DNA of 13,567 nucleotides from an uncultured Gemmiger sp. (GTDB lineage Bacteria; Bacillota; Clostridia; Oscillospirales; Ruminococcaceae). The stretch lies in contig CAUEKL010000041.1 of assembly GCA_959018215.1 (NCBI GenBank), positions 1 through 13,567 of the forward strand, in the 5' to 3' direction. The translations under genes and the position numbers were made by a program. Position 1 is the stretch's first letter, and each line of letters starts with the position of its first letter. This document shows positions 7,028 through 13,325 of this stretch, piece by piece. The notes below the pieces were generated by a model. It did not search any database. It saw only the letters and a program-made list of their open reading frames with translations, and had not been told where the DNA came from.

Positions 7028-7432
7028 TTGTACCGCACAACCGAACAGCAGATGAGCATTTATGATTATCTGCCGCCCTACCACGGGGAACTGGCCGAGC
7101 GCAACCGCTGGGTCCGCCTGGCCGATGCCATCGACTGGGATGCCTTTGAAAAAGAATACAGCCATTATTTCGGTCATGTGGGCAAGGTGGCGGTTCCCGC
7201 CCGGGTGGCTTACGGCTGCCTGATCGTCCGGGCCGCCTGCGGTGTGTCCGACAGGGAGACCGTGGCTCTCATCCGGGAAAGCCCCTACTTGCAGTACTTC
7301 CTGGGGTTTGAATCCTTCACCGACACGGTGCCCTTCTCTGCCCGCAGCATGGAACGTTTCCGCACCCGTATCCCGGCGGACAAGGTCCGGGCGGCGGTGC
7401 GGCTGCTGCGCCGGTTTGAAGCCGAAGACTGA
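7028..7432 (+). CDS. Solo N-terminal domain of an IS5/IS1182-type transposase (DUF772-like)
   Basis: These 134 residues match the N-terminal, DNA-binding part of IS5/IS1182-type transposases: NRWVRLADAIDWDAFEKEY (26-44), VAVPARVAYGCLIVR (54-68), LSD-like VSDRETVALIRESPYLQYFLG (73-93) and PFSARSMERFRTR (102-114). Whole enzymes run to about 350-550 residues and carry a DDE nuclease domain. Here the frame stops soon after the first domain, and no remnant of the nuclease part is visible in the next 150 bases. The start is taken as TTG 7028 because GGAGG (7015-7019) lies eight bases before it; TTG 7004 in the same frame lies upstream of that site. The gap to the preceding gene is 20 bases, so the two are probably co-transcribed. 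It may be a decayed IS fragment, or a retained DNA-binding protein with its own ribosome binding site and terminator. Confidence 0.8.
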   Translation: MYRTTEQQMSIYDYLPPYHGELAERNRWVRLADAIDWDAFEKEYSHYFGHVGKVAVPARVAYGCLIVRAACGVSDRETVALIRESPYLQYFLGFESFTDTVPFSARSMERFRTRIPADKVRAAVRLLRRFEAED

Positions 7433-7450
7433 ACCTGCCTTTTACCGTTC

Positions 7451-7481
7451 CCAGGGACGCTTGCCACGCCCCTGGCTTTTT
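7451..7481 (+). terminator. Rho-independent terminator after the solo transposase domain
   Basis: CCAGGG (7451-7456) pairs with CCCTGG (7470-7475) around a 13-base loop, and CTTTTT follows at once. The stem is only six base pairs and the loop is large, so this is a modest terminator. It would end the rlmB to 7432 transcript. Confidence 0.55.
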
Positions 7482-7585
7482 GTGCCCCGCAGGCCGGGCC
7501 CTTCCCTTTGCCGTCACGGCGGCACCGTTCACCACCGTTTTCCACTCTTTCCGCATCTTACCCCGCAATCATAAAGGAACCACAA

Positions 7586-8455
7586 ATGGAACACATCATT
7601 CTGCACACCATCGAACATGCCCTGGAGGACAGCGTCAAGATGCTGCCCTTCCTGTTCCTGGCGTATCTGCTCATCGAATGGCTGGAACGCCACCACGGCG
7701 AGCGCATCGAGAACGCGCTGGCCGGCGGCGGACGCTGGGGCTTTGTGCCCGGCGCCGTGCTGGGCTGCGTGCCCCAGTGCGGGTTCTCGGCCCTGGCCGC
7801 CAACCTGTATGCCAGCCGGGTCATCACCCCCGGCGCGCTGCTGGCCGTCTTTGTGGCCACCAGCGATGAAGCTGTGCCTCTTCTGGCCGCCGAGCCCAGC
7901 CTGTGGGGCACCCTGCCCCTGCTTCTCATCGGCAAGGTGGTGGCCGGTGTGGCGGGGGGCTTCCTGCTGGATGTGCCCCTGCGCAAGGTGCTGCCTGCCG
8001 GACTGTACGGCGGTTACGCCGGTCACGCCGACGACATCGACTGCCATGAGGAGCACGAGGAACACAGCGGTGTCCTGCTGGCCGCCTTGCGCCACACGGT
8101 GGAGATCTTCCTCTTCATCCTGCTGTTCAGCTTCCTCATCGGTTTCGCCTTTGAACTCATCGGCGAGGACACCATCACCGCCTTCCTCACCGGCATGGGC
8201 ATCTTCCAGCCCATGGCCGCTGCGCTGGTGGGCCTGGTGCCCAACTGCGCCGCCAGCGTTCTGCTGGCTCAGCTCTACGCCCAGGGGGCCATCAGCTTCG
8301 GCAGCCTGTTTGCCGGGCTCTGCGCCGGGGCGGGCATCGGCCTGGCTGTGCTCTGGCGGGTCAACCCCAGCTGGAAGCAGAACCTCTTCATGACCGGCAT
8401 CCTGTGGGGCGGCGGTTCTCTGTGCGGCATCGTGCTGCAGTTCCTGCCCCTGTAA
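7586..8455 (+). CDS. ArsP_2-type putative heavy-metal exporter (putative manganese transporter)
   Basis: This polytopic membrane protein of 289 residues belongs to the ArsP_2 (formerly DUF2899) group, described as a 10-TM heavy-metal exporter and often annotated as a putative manganese transporter in Clostridia. The fold is an internal repeat: the first half carries GCVPQCGFSALAANLYAS (60-77) and the second GLVPNCAASVLLAQLYAQG (216-234). Each has a Pro-x-Cys signature in a membrane segment, followed by a helix running into a small-residue loop. Between the halves is a charged loop, HADDIDCHEEHEEH (147-160), with four His, one Cys and seven acidic residues, a likely metal-binding or sensing segment. 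ATG 7586 is chosen: the protein starts amphipathic and then hydrophobic, and AAAGGA lies six bases upstream. The upstream open frame to 7508 codes for a Pro/Arg/Ser-rich stretch and is not used. The ion is not known. No metal riboswitch was recognised upstream. Confidence 0.82.
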   Translation: MEHIILHTIEHALEDSVKMLPFLFLAYLLIEWLERHHGERIENALAGGGRWGFVPGAVLGCVPQCGFSALAANLYASRVITPGALLAVFVATSDEAVPLLAAEPSLWGTLPLLLIGKVVAGVAGGFLLDVPLRKVLPAGLYGGYAGHADDIDCHEEHEEHSGVLLAALRHTVEIFLFILLFSFLIGFAFELIGEDTITAFLTGMGIFQPMAAALVGLVPNCAASVLLAQLYAQGAISFGSLFAGLCAGAGIGLAVLWRVNPSWKQNLFMTGILWGGGSLCGIVLQFLPL

Positions 8456-8472
8456 CATCCTTATAAAACAAC

Positions 8473-8523
8473 CATACCCCGTCCACCGTAAAAACCTTGC
8501 AGTTTTACGGCGGGCGGGGTATG
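8473..8523. terminator. Bidirectional terminator between convergent genes
   Basis: Two 21-base arms (8473-8493 and 8503-8523) pair with one A-C mismatch and one G-T wobble around a 9-base loop. The arms start CATACCCCG on the left and end CGGGGTATG on the right. T-rich runs flank both sides (weak on the + side from 8524, TTGTTTTA on the minus side). It serves the metal-exporter gene on + and the C39-like peptidase gene on -. Confidence 0.82.
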
Positions 8524-8542
8524 ATTATATCGTGTTTTCTTT

Positions 8543-9163
8543 TTACAGGGTGTCCCCCTCTTTGACAAACACCACCGCCCGGCTTCCCAGCTGGCGGTAT
8601 ACCCGCATGAAGCGGTCCCGGGGCACGGTTCGGTTGAAGTCCAGCGGGTCGGCCACTGTGAAGTGGCTGTCGTTCACCCCGCACAGCACCATGCAGTGCA
8701 GGGTGTGGAACACCCGGTGGACCCCGCCTTTTGCCAGGGGATAGGGTTCCACGTCGGCAAAGCCGATGTCGTCAAAATGCAGCGACGCCCAGAAGATCAC
8801 CGGCCGCCCCTTTGTCAGCTGGGCCACCAGGTCGGCTTCCTCCGCCCCGGTCAGATCGCGGGCGGTGTATCCGCCGCCGTGGCGGGCCAGATAGGTGTTG
8901 GCCGCCTGCACAATGGGCCCTGCAAAGCAGTAATAGCCCTCCTCGGGGGTGCCGTCATCCTTGTGGGGGTCCCCCATGTACACCTCGTCCGGGTCGGCCC
9001 CGTACCAGCGCTCACTGCGGGGCAGGTAGTGGTCGGCCAGGTCGCACTTGTCGGCGTCAAAGCCCAGATAGCGCAGCACCTCGCAGCAGCTGGTGATCTC
9101 GCACCCGTTGGGCAGTTCCGGGTTCTGCAAAACCTGGGGCACATTCAGCAAAATTTCGGTCAT
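8543..9163 (-). CDS. C39-like cysteine peptidase (Peptidase_C39_2 type)
   Basis: This 206-residue papain-fold protein has the marks of the C39-like group: LPNGCEITS (17-25) with the likely nucleophile Cys21, LHCMVLCGVND (155-165) with the likely catalytic His156, and VADPL (170-174) with Asp172. The usual order in this family is [LP]-x-GCE-x-[TA]S, H-x-V-x-x-x-G and a D-P pair. No signal peptide, membrane helix or cell-wall-binding domain is present, unlike many family members, which suggests a cytosolic role. ATG 9163 is preceded by GGGGAGGA at a proper distance. It shares a 95-base gap with the divergent P1-family peptidase gene, which hints at joint control. Its substrate is not known; a role on murein peptides is an inference from the neighbours. 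A double-glycine leader peptidase is unlikely because no ABC transporter is present. Confidence 0.82.
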   Translation of the reverse strand: MTEILLNVPQVLQNPELPNGCEITSCCEVLRYLGFDADKCDLADHYLPRSERWYGADPDEVYMGDPHKDDGTPEEGYYCFAGPIVQAANTYLARHGGGYTARDLTGAEEADLVAQLTKGRPVIFWASLHFDDIGFADVEPYPLAKGGVHRVFHTLHCMVLCGVNDSHFTVADPLDFNRTVPRDRFMRVYRQLGSRAVVFVKEGDTL

Positions 9164-9221
9164 GGGTTCCTCCCCGCCCGGCGGGGCCGGGACTTGTGAT
9201 GGTTTCTTTTACAGTGTCTGT

Positions 9222-9230
9222 ATTGTATCA
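9222..9230 (-). promoter_or_regulatory. Extended -10 element for the C39-like peptidase gene
   Basis: On the minus strand TGATACAAT forms an extended -10 (TGn plus TACAAT) about 60 bases before the start codon. No good -35 lies 16-18 bases upstream of it. For the divergent + gene no convincing pair of boxes was found in the same gap, although TTTACA (9208-9213) is present. Confidence 0.4.
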
Positions 9231-9258
9231 TATCCCCTTTTGGAAAGGAAGTGCATCC

Positions 9259-10299
9259 ATGCCCACCATCCGTGACTACGGCCTGGTTCCCGGGCATCTG
9301 CCCGCCGGTCCCCGCAACGCCATCACCGATGTGCCCGGGGTCCTGGTGGGCCATACCACCGTCAGCACCGGTAACCACCACACCGGCGTTACCGTCATCC
9401 TCCCCCGGGAGGACGTATACGCCCACCGCTGCACCGCCGCCGCCCATGTGATCAACGGCTTCGGCAAGACGGCGGGCCTGGTCCAGATTCAGGAACTGGG
9501 CCAGCTGGAAAGCCCCATCGCCCTGACCAACACCCTGAACGTGGGCCTGGTGTATGATGCCCTGGTGCAGTATACCGCCGACGCCTGCGCCGCCAGAGGG
9601 GACAAGCTGCGCAGCTTCAACCCGGTGGTGGGAGAATGCAACGACGGTACCCTCAGCGATATCACCGACCGGGTCATCGGCCGGCGGGAAGTCTATCACG
9701 CCATCGAGACCGCGGGGGCTGATTTTGCCCAAGGGTGTGTGGGTGCCGGCACCGGCATGATCTGCCATGAGCTCAAGGGCGGCATCGGGTCCGCCAGCCG
9801 GTTGGTCACGGTGGCCGGGCGGGAGTTCCACATCGGGGTGCTGGCCTTGTGCAACCATGGCCAGCTTTTGGAGCTGACCATCCTGGGCCGCCATGTGGGG
9901 GAGGAGATCCGCCGCCGCATCCAGGGCGAACCCCGCCCGGAGGACAAGGGCAGCTGTATTCTGGTACTGGCCACCGATCTGCCTTTGTCCAGCCGTCAGC
10001 TGGGCCGGGTCTGCCGCCGGTGTGCCGCCGGTCTGGCCCGGGTGGGCAGCTACTGGGGCCACGGCAGCGGGGATATCACCATCGGCTTCACCACCGCCCA
10101 CGACATCCACCGGGGGGACAGCGCCGAGATCGCCACCCGTGCCGTTTTCAATGAGGACAAGATGGACCCCCTCTTCCTGGCTGCTGCGGAAGCCGCCGAG
10201 GAATCGGTGCTCAATGCCCTGGCCGCCGCCGTACCCATGGTGGGATACGACGGCACCGTCTGCCACGCTCTCTCCGAATTTGCCGATCTGTTGGGCTGA
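9259..10299 (+). CDS. P1 family peptidase (S58, DmpA-like aminopeptidase)
   Basis: The 346 residues belong to the Ntn-hydrolase-like S58 family, whose known members (DmpA, BapA) are self-cleaving aminopeptidases, some acting on D-amino-acid or beta-amino-acid N-termini. Marks are the opening DYGLVPGHLPAGPRNAITDV (6-25), GHTTV (31-35), ALTNTLNVGLVYDA (88-101), GECNDG (125-130), GCVGAGTGMICHELKGG (159-175), CNHG (198-201) with Asn199 as the likely oxyanion residue, and KGSCILVLATDLPL (230-243). In DmpA the chain splits between Gly and Ser in this last block; the matching pair here is Gly231-Ser232, so Ser232 should be the N-terminal nucleophile of the beta chain. HGSGDITIGFTTAH (268-281) is the conserved C-terminal block. 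The start at 9259 has AAAGGA upstream, and the extra 21 residues up to 9196 do not fit the family. It heads the + strand peptide gene set. Confidence 0.92.
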   Translation: MPTIRDYGLVPGHLPAGPRNAITDVPGVLVGHTTVSTGNHHTGVTVILPREDVYAHRCTAAAHVINGFGKTAGLVQIQELGQLESPIALTNTLNVGLVYDALVQYTADACAARGDKLRSFNPVVGECNDGTLSDITDRVIGRREVYHAIETAGADFAQGCVGAGTGMICHELKGGIGSASRLVTVAGREFHIGVLALCNHGQLLELTILGRHVGEEIRRRIQGEPRPEDKGSCILVLATDLPLSSRQLGRVCRRCAAGLARVGSYWGHGSGDITIGFTTAHDIHRGDSAEIATRAVFNEDKMDPLFLAAAEAAEESVLNALAAAVPMVGYDGTVCHALSEFADLLG

Positions 10300-10340
10300 T
10301 TCCGGCCCGTCATTTTACCATAAAAAGCAGGTGCATCCTT

Positions 10341-11429
10341 ATGAAAATCACCAAAATCACCACCACTGAATGTCAGATCCCTCTGCGCACCCCCTTCAAG
10401 ACGGCCCTGCGCACGGTGGACAGCGTCCATGATCTTCTGGTCCGGGTAGAGACCGATACCGGCGCCGTGGGCTACGGCGAAGCGCCGCCCACCGCCGTCA
10501 TCACCGGCGAGACCCTGGGCTCCCTGCACACCGCGGTGGAGGAATTCATCGCCCCGGCCCTGACCGGCATGGAGGTGGAGGACCTGGACACGGTCATGAC
10601 CAGACTGGAGCACTGCATGGTGCACAACACCAGCGCCAAGGCCGCCGTGGACATGGCCATCTATGACCTTTTTGCCAAAAGCTGCGGCAAACCTTTGTAC
10701 AAGGTGCTGGGCGGCGCCCGCAATACCCTGGAAACCGACCTGACCATCTCGGTGAATCCGGTGCCGGAAATGGTGGCGGATGCCAGGTCTGCGGTGGCCG
10801 AGGGCTTCCGGGTGCTCAAGGTCAAGGTGGGCAAGGAAGGTCTGGCCGACATCCCCCGGCTGAAAGCCATCCGGGAGGCCGTGGGTCCCGACGTGGCCCT
10901 GCGGGTGGACGCCAACCAGGGCTGGACCGCCAAGCAGGCGGTGCGGATCATCACCGCCCTGGAGGATGCCGGGGTGAACCCGGAACTGGTGGAGCAGCCG
11001 GTGCCCGCCCATGATATCGACGGCCTGGAATACATCACCAGCCGGGTGGCCACCCCCATCCTGGCGGACGAGTGCGTCTTCTCCCCGGCGGATGCGCTGA
11101 ACGTATTGCAGCGCCATGCCGCCGACATGATCAACATCAAACTGATGAAGACCGGCGGCATCTGGCAGGCCCAGAAGATCTGTGCCGCGGCGGAGATCTA
11201 CGGTGTGCAGTGCATGATGGGCTGCATGCTGGAAAGCAAGCTGGCGGTGTCGGCGGCGGCTCATCTGGCGGCGGCCCGGTCGGTCATCACCTGTGTGGAC
11301 CTGGACGGCCCCAGCCTGTGCAGCCAGGACCCTTATACGGGCGGCCCGTTGTACGAGGGCGCCCGCATTGTCATGAACGAGACCCCGGGCATCGGCATCA
11401 CCGCTGTGCCGGGGTTTGAGGAGGTGTAA
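10341..11429 (+). CDS. Dipeptide epimerase, L-Ala-D/L-Glu type (enolase superfamily)
   Basis: The 362 residues follow muconate-lactonizing-enzyme-like members of the enolase superfamily. The KxK acid/base pair is Lys160-Val-Lys162, the metal ligands are Asp190 (RVDANQGW), Glu218 (VEQP) and Asp243 (LADE), and the second base is Lys267 (IKLMK). The DxD pair Asp320-Asp322 (VDLDGP) marks dipeptide epimerases, where it holds the substrate amino group. Arg24 sits in the 20s loop where L-Ala-D/L-Glu epimerases place an arginine against the glutamate side chain. The expected reaction is L-Ala-D-Glu to L-Ala-L-Glu in murein peptide recycling, as for Bacillus YkfB and E. coli YcjG. The start is preceded by AGGTG seven bases upstream. 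The stop lies four bases before the next gene's GTG, and the last codons carry that gene's ribosome binding site. Specificity for another dipeptide is possible. Confidence 0.9.
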   Translation: MKITKITTTECQIPLRTPFKTALRTVDSVHDLLVRVETDTGAVGYGEAPPTAVITGETLGSLHTAVEEFIAPALTGMEVEDLDTVMTRLEHCMVHNTSAKAAVDMAIYDLFAKSCGKPLYKVLGGARNTLETDLTISVNPVPEMVADARSAVAEGFRVLKVKVGKEGLADIPRLKAIREAVGPDVALRVDANQGWTAKQAVRIITALEDAGVNPELVEQPVPAHDIDGLEYITSRVATPILADECVFSPADALNVLQRHAADMINIKLMKTGGIWQAQKICAAAEIYGVQCMMGCMLESKLAVSAAAHLAAARSVITCVDLDGPSLCSQDPYTGGPLYEGARIVMNETPGIGITAVPGFEEV

Positions 11430-11432
11430 GCC

Positions 11433-12425
11433 GTGAAAGTCTGGGACCTGCACTGCGATACCCTGTCCGAACTGCGCCATGCCCAACAGAACGGCGCCCC
11501 CAAGAGCTTTGAACACAACGACCTGATGATCGACCTGCAGCGGCTCAAACAGTCCGGCTACGGGCTGCAGTGCTTTGCCTGCTTTGTGGACCTGGGCGCG
11601 CCCGAGGACCCCATGCACACCGCCTTGCAGGAAATGGATATCTTCCACACCCTGCTGGCCCAATACCCCGATGACCTGGTCTGGGTGCGCACCGGGGAGG
11701 ACGTACAGAACCTGGCCCAAGAAAACCGCATCGGTGCCATGCTCACGGTGGAGGAGGGCGGCACCTGCCATGGGGACCCGGCCATCCTGCGGGACTTCTA
11801 CCGCCTGGGTGTGCGGATGATGACCCTGACCTGGAACCACAAGAACGAGCTGGCCGAGCCCAACGTGGGCCCTGATTATAATGAGGACAGCTGGCCGGTG
11901 GCCCCCAACACCACCGGCGGCCTGACCCACCGGGGCGTAGAGTTCGTGCAGGAGATGGAACGGCTGCACATGCTGGTGGACGTGGCTCACCTGTCCGACG
12001 CGGGCATCCGGGATGTGCTGCAATCCAGCACCCGGCCTTTTGTGGCCAGCCACTCCAACGCCCGGGCCTGCTGCCCCCATGTGCGCAACCTGCCCGACGA
12101 CCTGCTGAAGGCCATGGGGGAGAAGGGCTGCCTCATCGGGCTGAACTTCTGCCCGGCCTTCCTGGACGACAGCCCGGAACGCCATCACCTGAAGAGCCGG
12201 GTCACCGACATGGCCCGCCACGCAAAGTACATCATGAATCTGGCGGGGGAGGACTGCCTGGCCCTGGGCAGTGACTTCGACGGCATCGGCGGTGACCTGG
12301 AGATCGCCGGTGCCCAGGACATGCCCCGCCTGGCCGAAGGACTGTGCAAAGCCGGCCTCACCGAGACCCAGGTGGAAAAGATCTTCTGGAACAACGCCGC
12401 CCGCTTCTTTGCCGAAACCCTCTGA
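11433..12425 (+). CDS. Membrane (renal) dipeptidase family protein, peptidase M19
   Basis: This 330-residue metal-dependent dipeptidase has a TIM-barrel amidohydrolase fold. Family M19 members split dipeptides, often with tolerance for a D-residue at the C-terminal side. Marks are DLHCDT (5-10) with metal ligands His7 and Asp9, TVEEGG (105-110) with the bridging Glu108, the TLTWNHKNE stretch (131-139), VDVAHLSD (182-189) with His186, ASHSNAR (205-211) with His207, and LGSDFDG (278-284) with Asp281. There is no signal peptide, as is usual for bacterial homologues. The start is GTG 11433: GGAGGTG (11420-11426) lies six bases before it, inside the end of the epimerase gene, which points to translational coupling. 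Next to an L-Ala-D/L-Glu epimerase, the likely job is to split the epimerised dipeptide into free amino acids. That step is inferred from context. Confidence 0.93.
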   Translation: MKVWDLHCDTLSELRHAQQNGAPKSFEHNDLMIDLQRLKQSGYGLQCFACFVDLGAPEDPMHTALQEMDIFHTLLAQYPDDLVWVRTGEDVQNLAQENRIGAMLTVEEGGTCHGDPAILRDFYRLGVRMMTLTWNHKNELAEPNVGPDYNEDSWPVAPNTTGGLTHRGVEFVQEMERLHMLVDVAHLSDAGIRDVLQSSTRPFVASHSNARACCPHVRNLPDDLLKAMGEKGCLIGLNFCPAFLDDSPERHHLKSRVTDMARHAKYIMNLAGEDCLALGSDFDGIGGDLEIAGAQDMPRLAEGLCKAGLTETQVEKIFWNNAARFFAETL

Positions 12426-12448
12426 CCCATACTGAAAAGGAGAACCCC

Positions 12449-13309
12449 ATGCCTCATCCTTCCCTGACTCTGGAAAAACGCATCGATGCCGAACTCTGCG
12501 GCCTGGACGCCACTATGTGCGTCTACGCCGACGACCTGCGCGGTCATGTGGTGGAGCGCGGCGCCGACGAACCCTTTGAATCCGCCTCCACCATCAAGAT
12601 CTTTGTGCTGGGCTGCCTGTACGACCAGGCGGAACAGGGCAAGGCCCGGTTGGACGAGGTGCTGACCTATGAGGACAAGCACTTTGTGGACGGCTCCGGC
12701 ATGATCCGGTCCTTAGGCCCCGGGGCGCAGCTGCGGGCCGCCGATGTGGCCACCCTCATGATCATCTGCAGCGACAACATCGCCACCAACATGCTCATCG
12801 ACTACCTGGGCCTGGACACCATCAACGCCTTCATCCGGTCCATCGGCTGCAGTGCCACCACCCTCCACCGCCGCCTGGCCTCGGACAACTGGGGCGAGCC
12901 CCTGGGCACCATCACTCCCCGGGATATGGGGCATTTCTTTGCCCTGTTGGCCAAGGGGCAGCTGGTCAGCCCTGCCGCCAGTGATGCCATGCGCACCATC
13001 CTGCGCCAGCAGCACTACAACACCATGCTGGCCGGCAATCTGCCCCCCTACTACACCGATGCCGAGGAATCCGGCGCCGATCCGGACCTGATCTACACCG
13101 CCAGCAAGAGCGGCAGCATGGACGCCTGCCGCAACGACGGCGGGCTTGTGCACACCCCCTACGGCGACTATGTGGTGGTGCTCATGTGCAAAGACTTTGC
13201 CAACAAGCTGGAAGTCAACGACCATCCGGCCTTTTTGTACGGCGGCCGAGTGAGCCGTCTGCTGTTCGACCAGTATCTGGCGCTGGAAGGCAGCTTTGCC
13301 CTGAACTGA
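12449..13309 (+). CDS. Serine hydrolase of the beta-lactamase/PBP fold (class A-like)
   Basis: The 286 residues carry the three active-site motifs of the penicillin-recognising fold: STIK (47-50) with nucleophile Ser47 and Lys50, SDN (108-110) and KSG (220-222). The arrangement and the TPRDM block (156-160) are those of class A beta-lactamases. However, the omega-loop segment (LASDNWGEPLGTI, 143-155) lacks the E-x-x-L-N signature that holds the deacylating Glu166, and no signal peptide is present. The protein is therefore more likely a cytosolic peptidase, amidase or esterase than a resistance enzyme. ATG 12449 is preceded by AGGAG six bases upstream, and the frame upstream to 12344 overlaps the dipeptidase gene out of phase. 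It follows the M19 gene by 23 bases, consistent with one operon. The substrate is not known. The gene set suggests a peptide with D-residues. Confidence 0.87.
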   Translation: MPHPSLTLEKRIDAELCGLDATMCVYADDLRGHVVERGADEPFESASTIKIFVLGCLYDQAEQGKARLDEVLTYEDKHFVDGSGMIRSLGPGAQLRAADVATLMIICSDNIATNMLIDYLGLDTINAFIRSIGCSATTLHRRLASDNWGEPLGTITPRDMGHFFALLAKGQLVSPAASDAMRTILRQQHYNTMLAGNLPPYYTDAEESGADPDLIYTASKSGSMDACRNDGGLVHTPYGDYVVVLMCKDFANKLEVNDHPAFLYGGRVSRLLFDQYLALEGSFALN

Positions 13310-13325
13310 GCGGGAGGTGCCTGCT

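Noticed and set aside
2367..7040. Open frame of 1557 codons on the minus strand opposite rlmB and the pseudo-ATPase
   Set aside because: Its translation is rich in His, Gln, Gly and Arg with no recognisable domain, as expected for the antisense of GC-rich genes with third-position bias. The + strand carries clear SpoU and P-type-ATPase-like motifs.
7028..7432. Complete insertion sequence
   Set aside because: There is no DDE nuclease domain, no terminal inverted repeats and no flanking target duplication.
7433..7585. Metal-sensing riboswitch (yybP-ykoY type) upstream of the exporter
   Set aside because: No recognisable conserved core or paired structure beyond the terminator hairpin at 7451-7481.
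8543..9163. Bacteriocin-processing C39 peptidase
   Set aside because: There is no ABC transporter or double-glycine precursor nearby, and the protein is a bare C39-like domain.
10050..12221. Open frame of 723 codons on the minus strand opposite the epimerase and dipeptidase genes
   Set aside because: It has low-complexity His/Gly/Gln composition and no motifs, while the opposite strand encodes two well-marked enzymes.
12449..13309. Beta-lactam resistance gene
   Set aside because: The fold motifs are present, but the Glu166-type signature and signal peptide are missing and the context is peptide metabolism.
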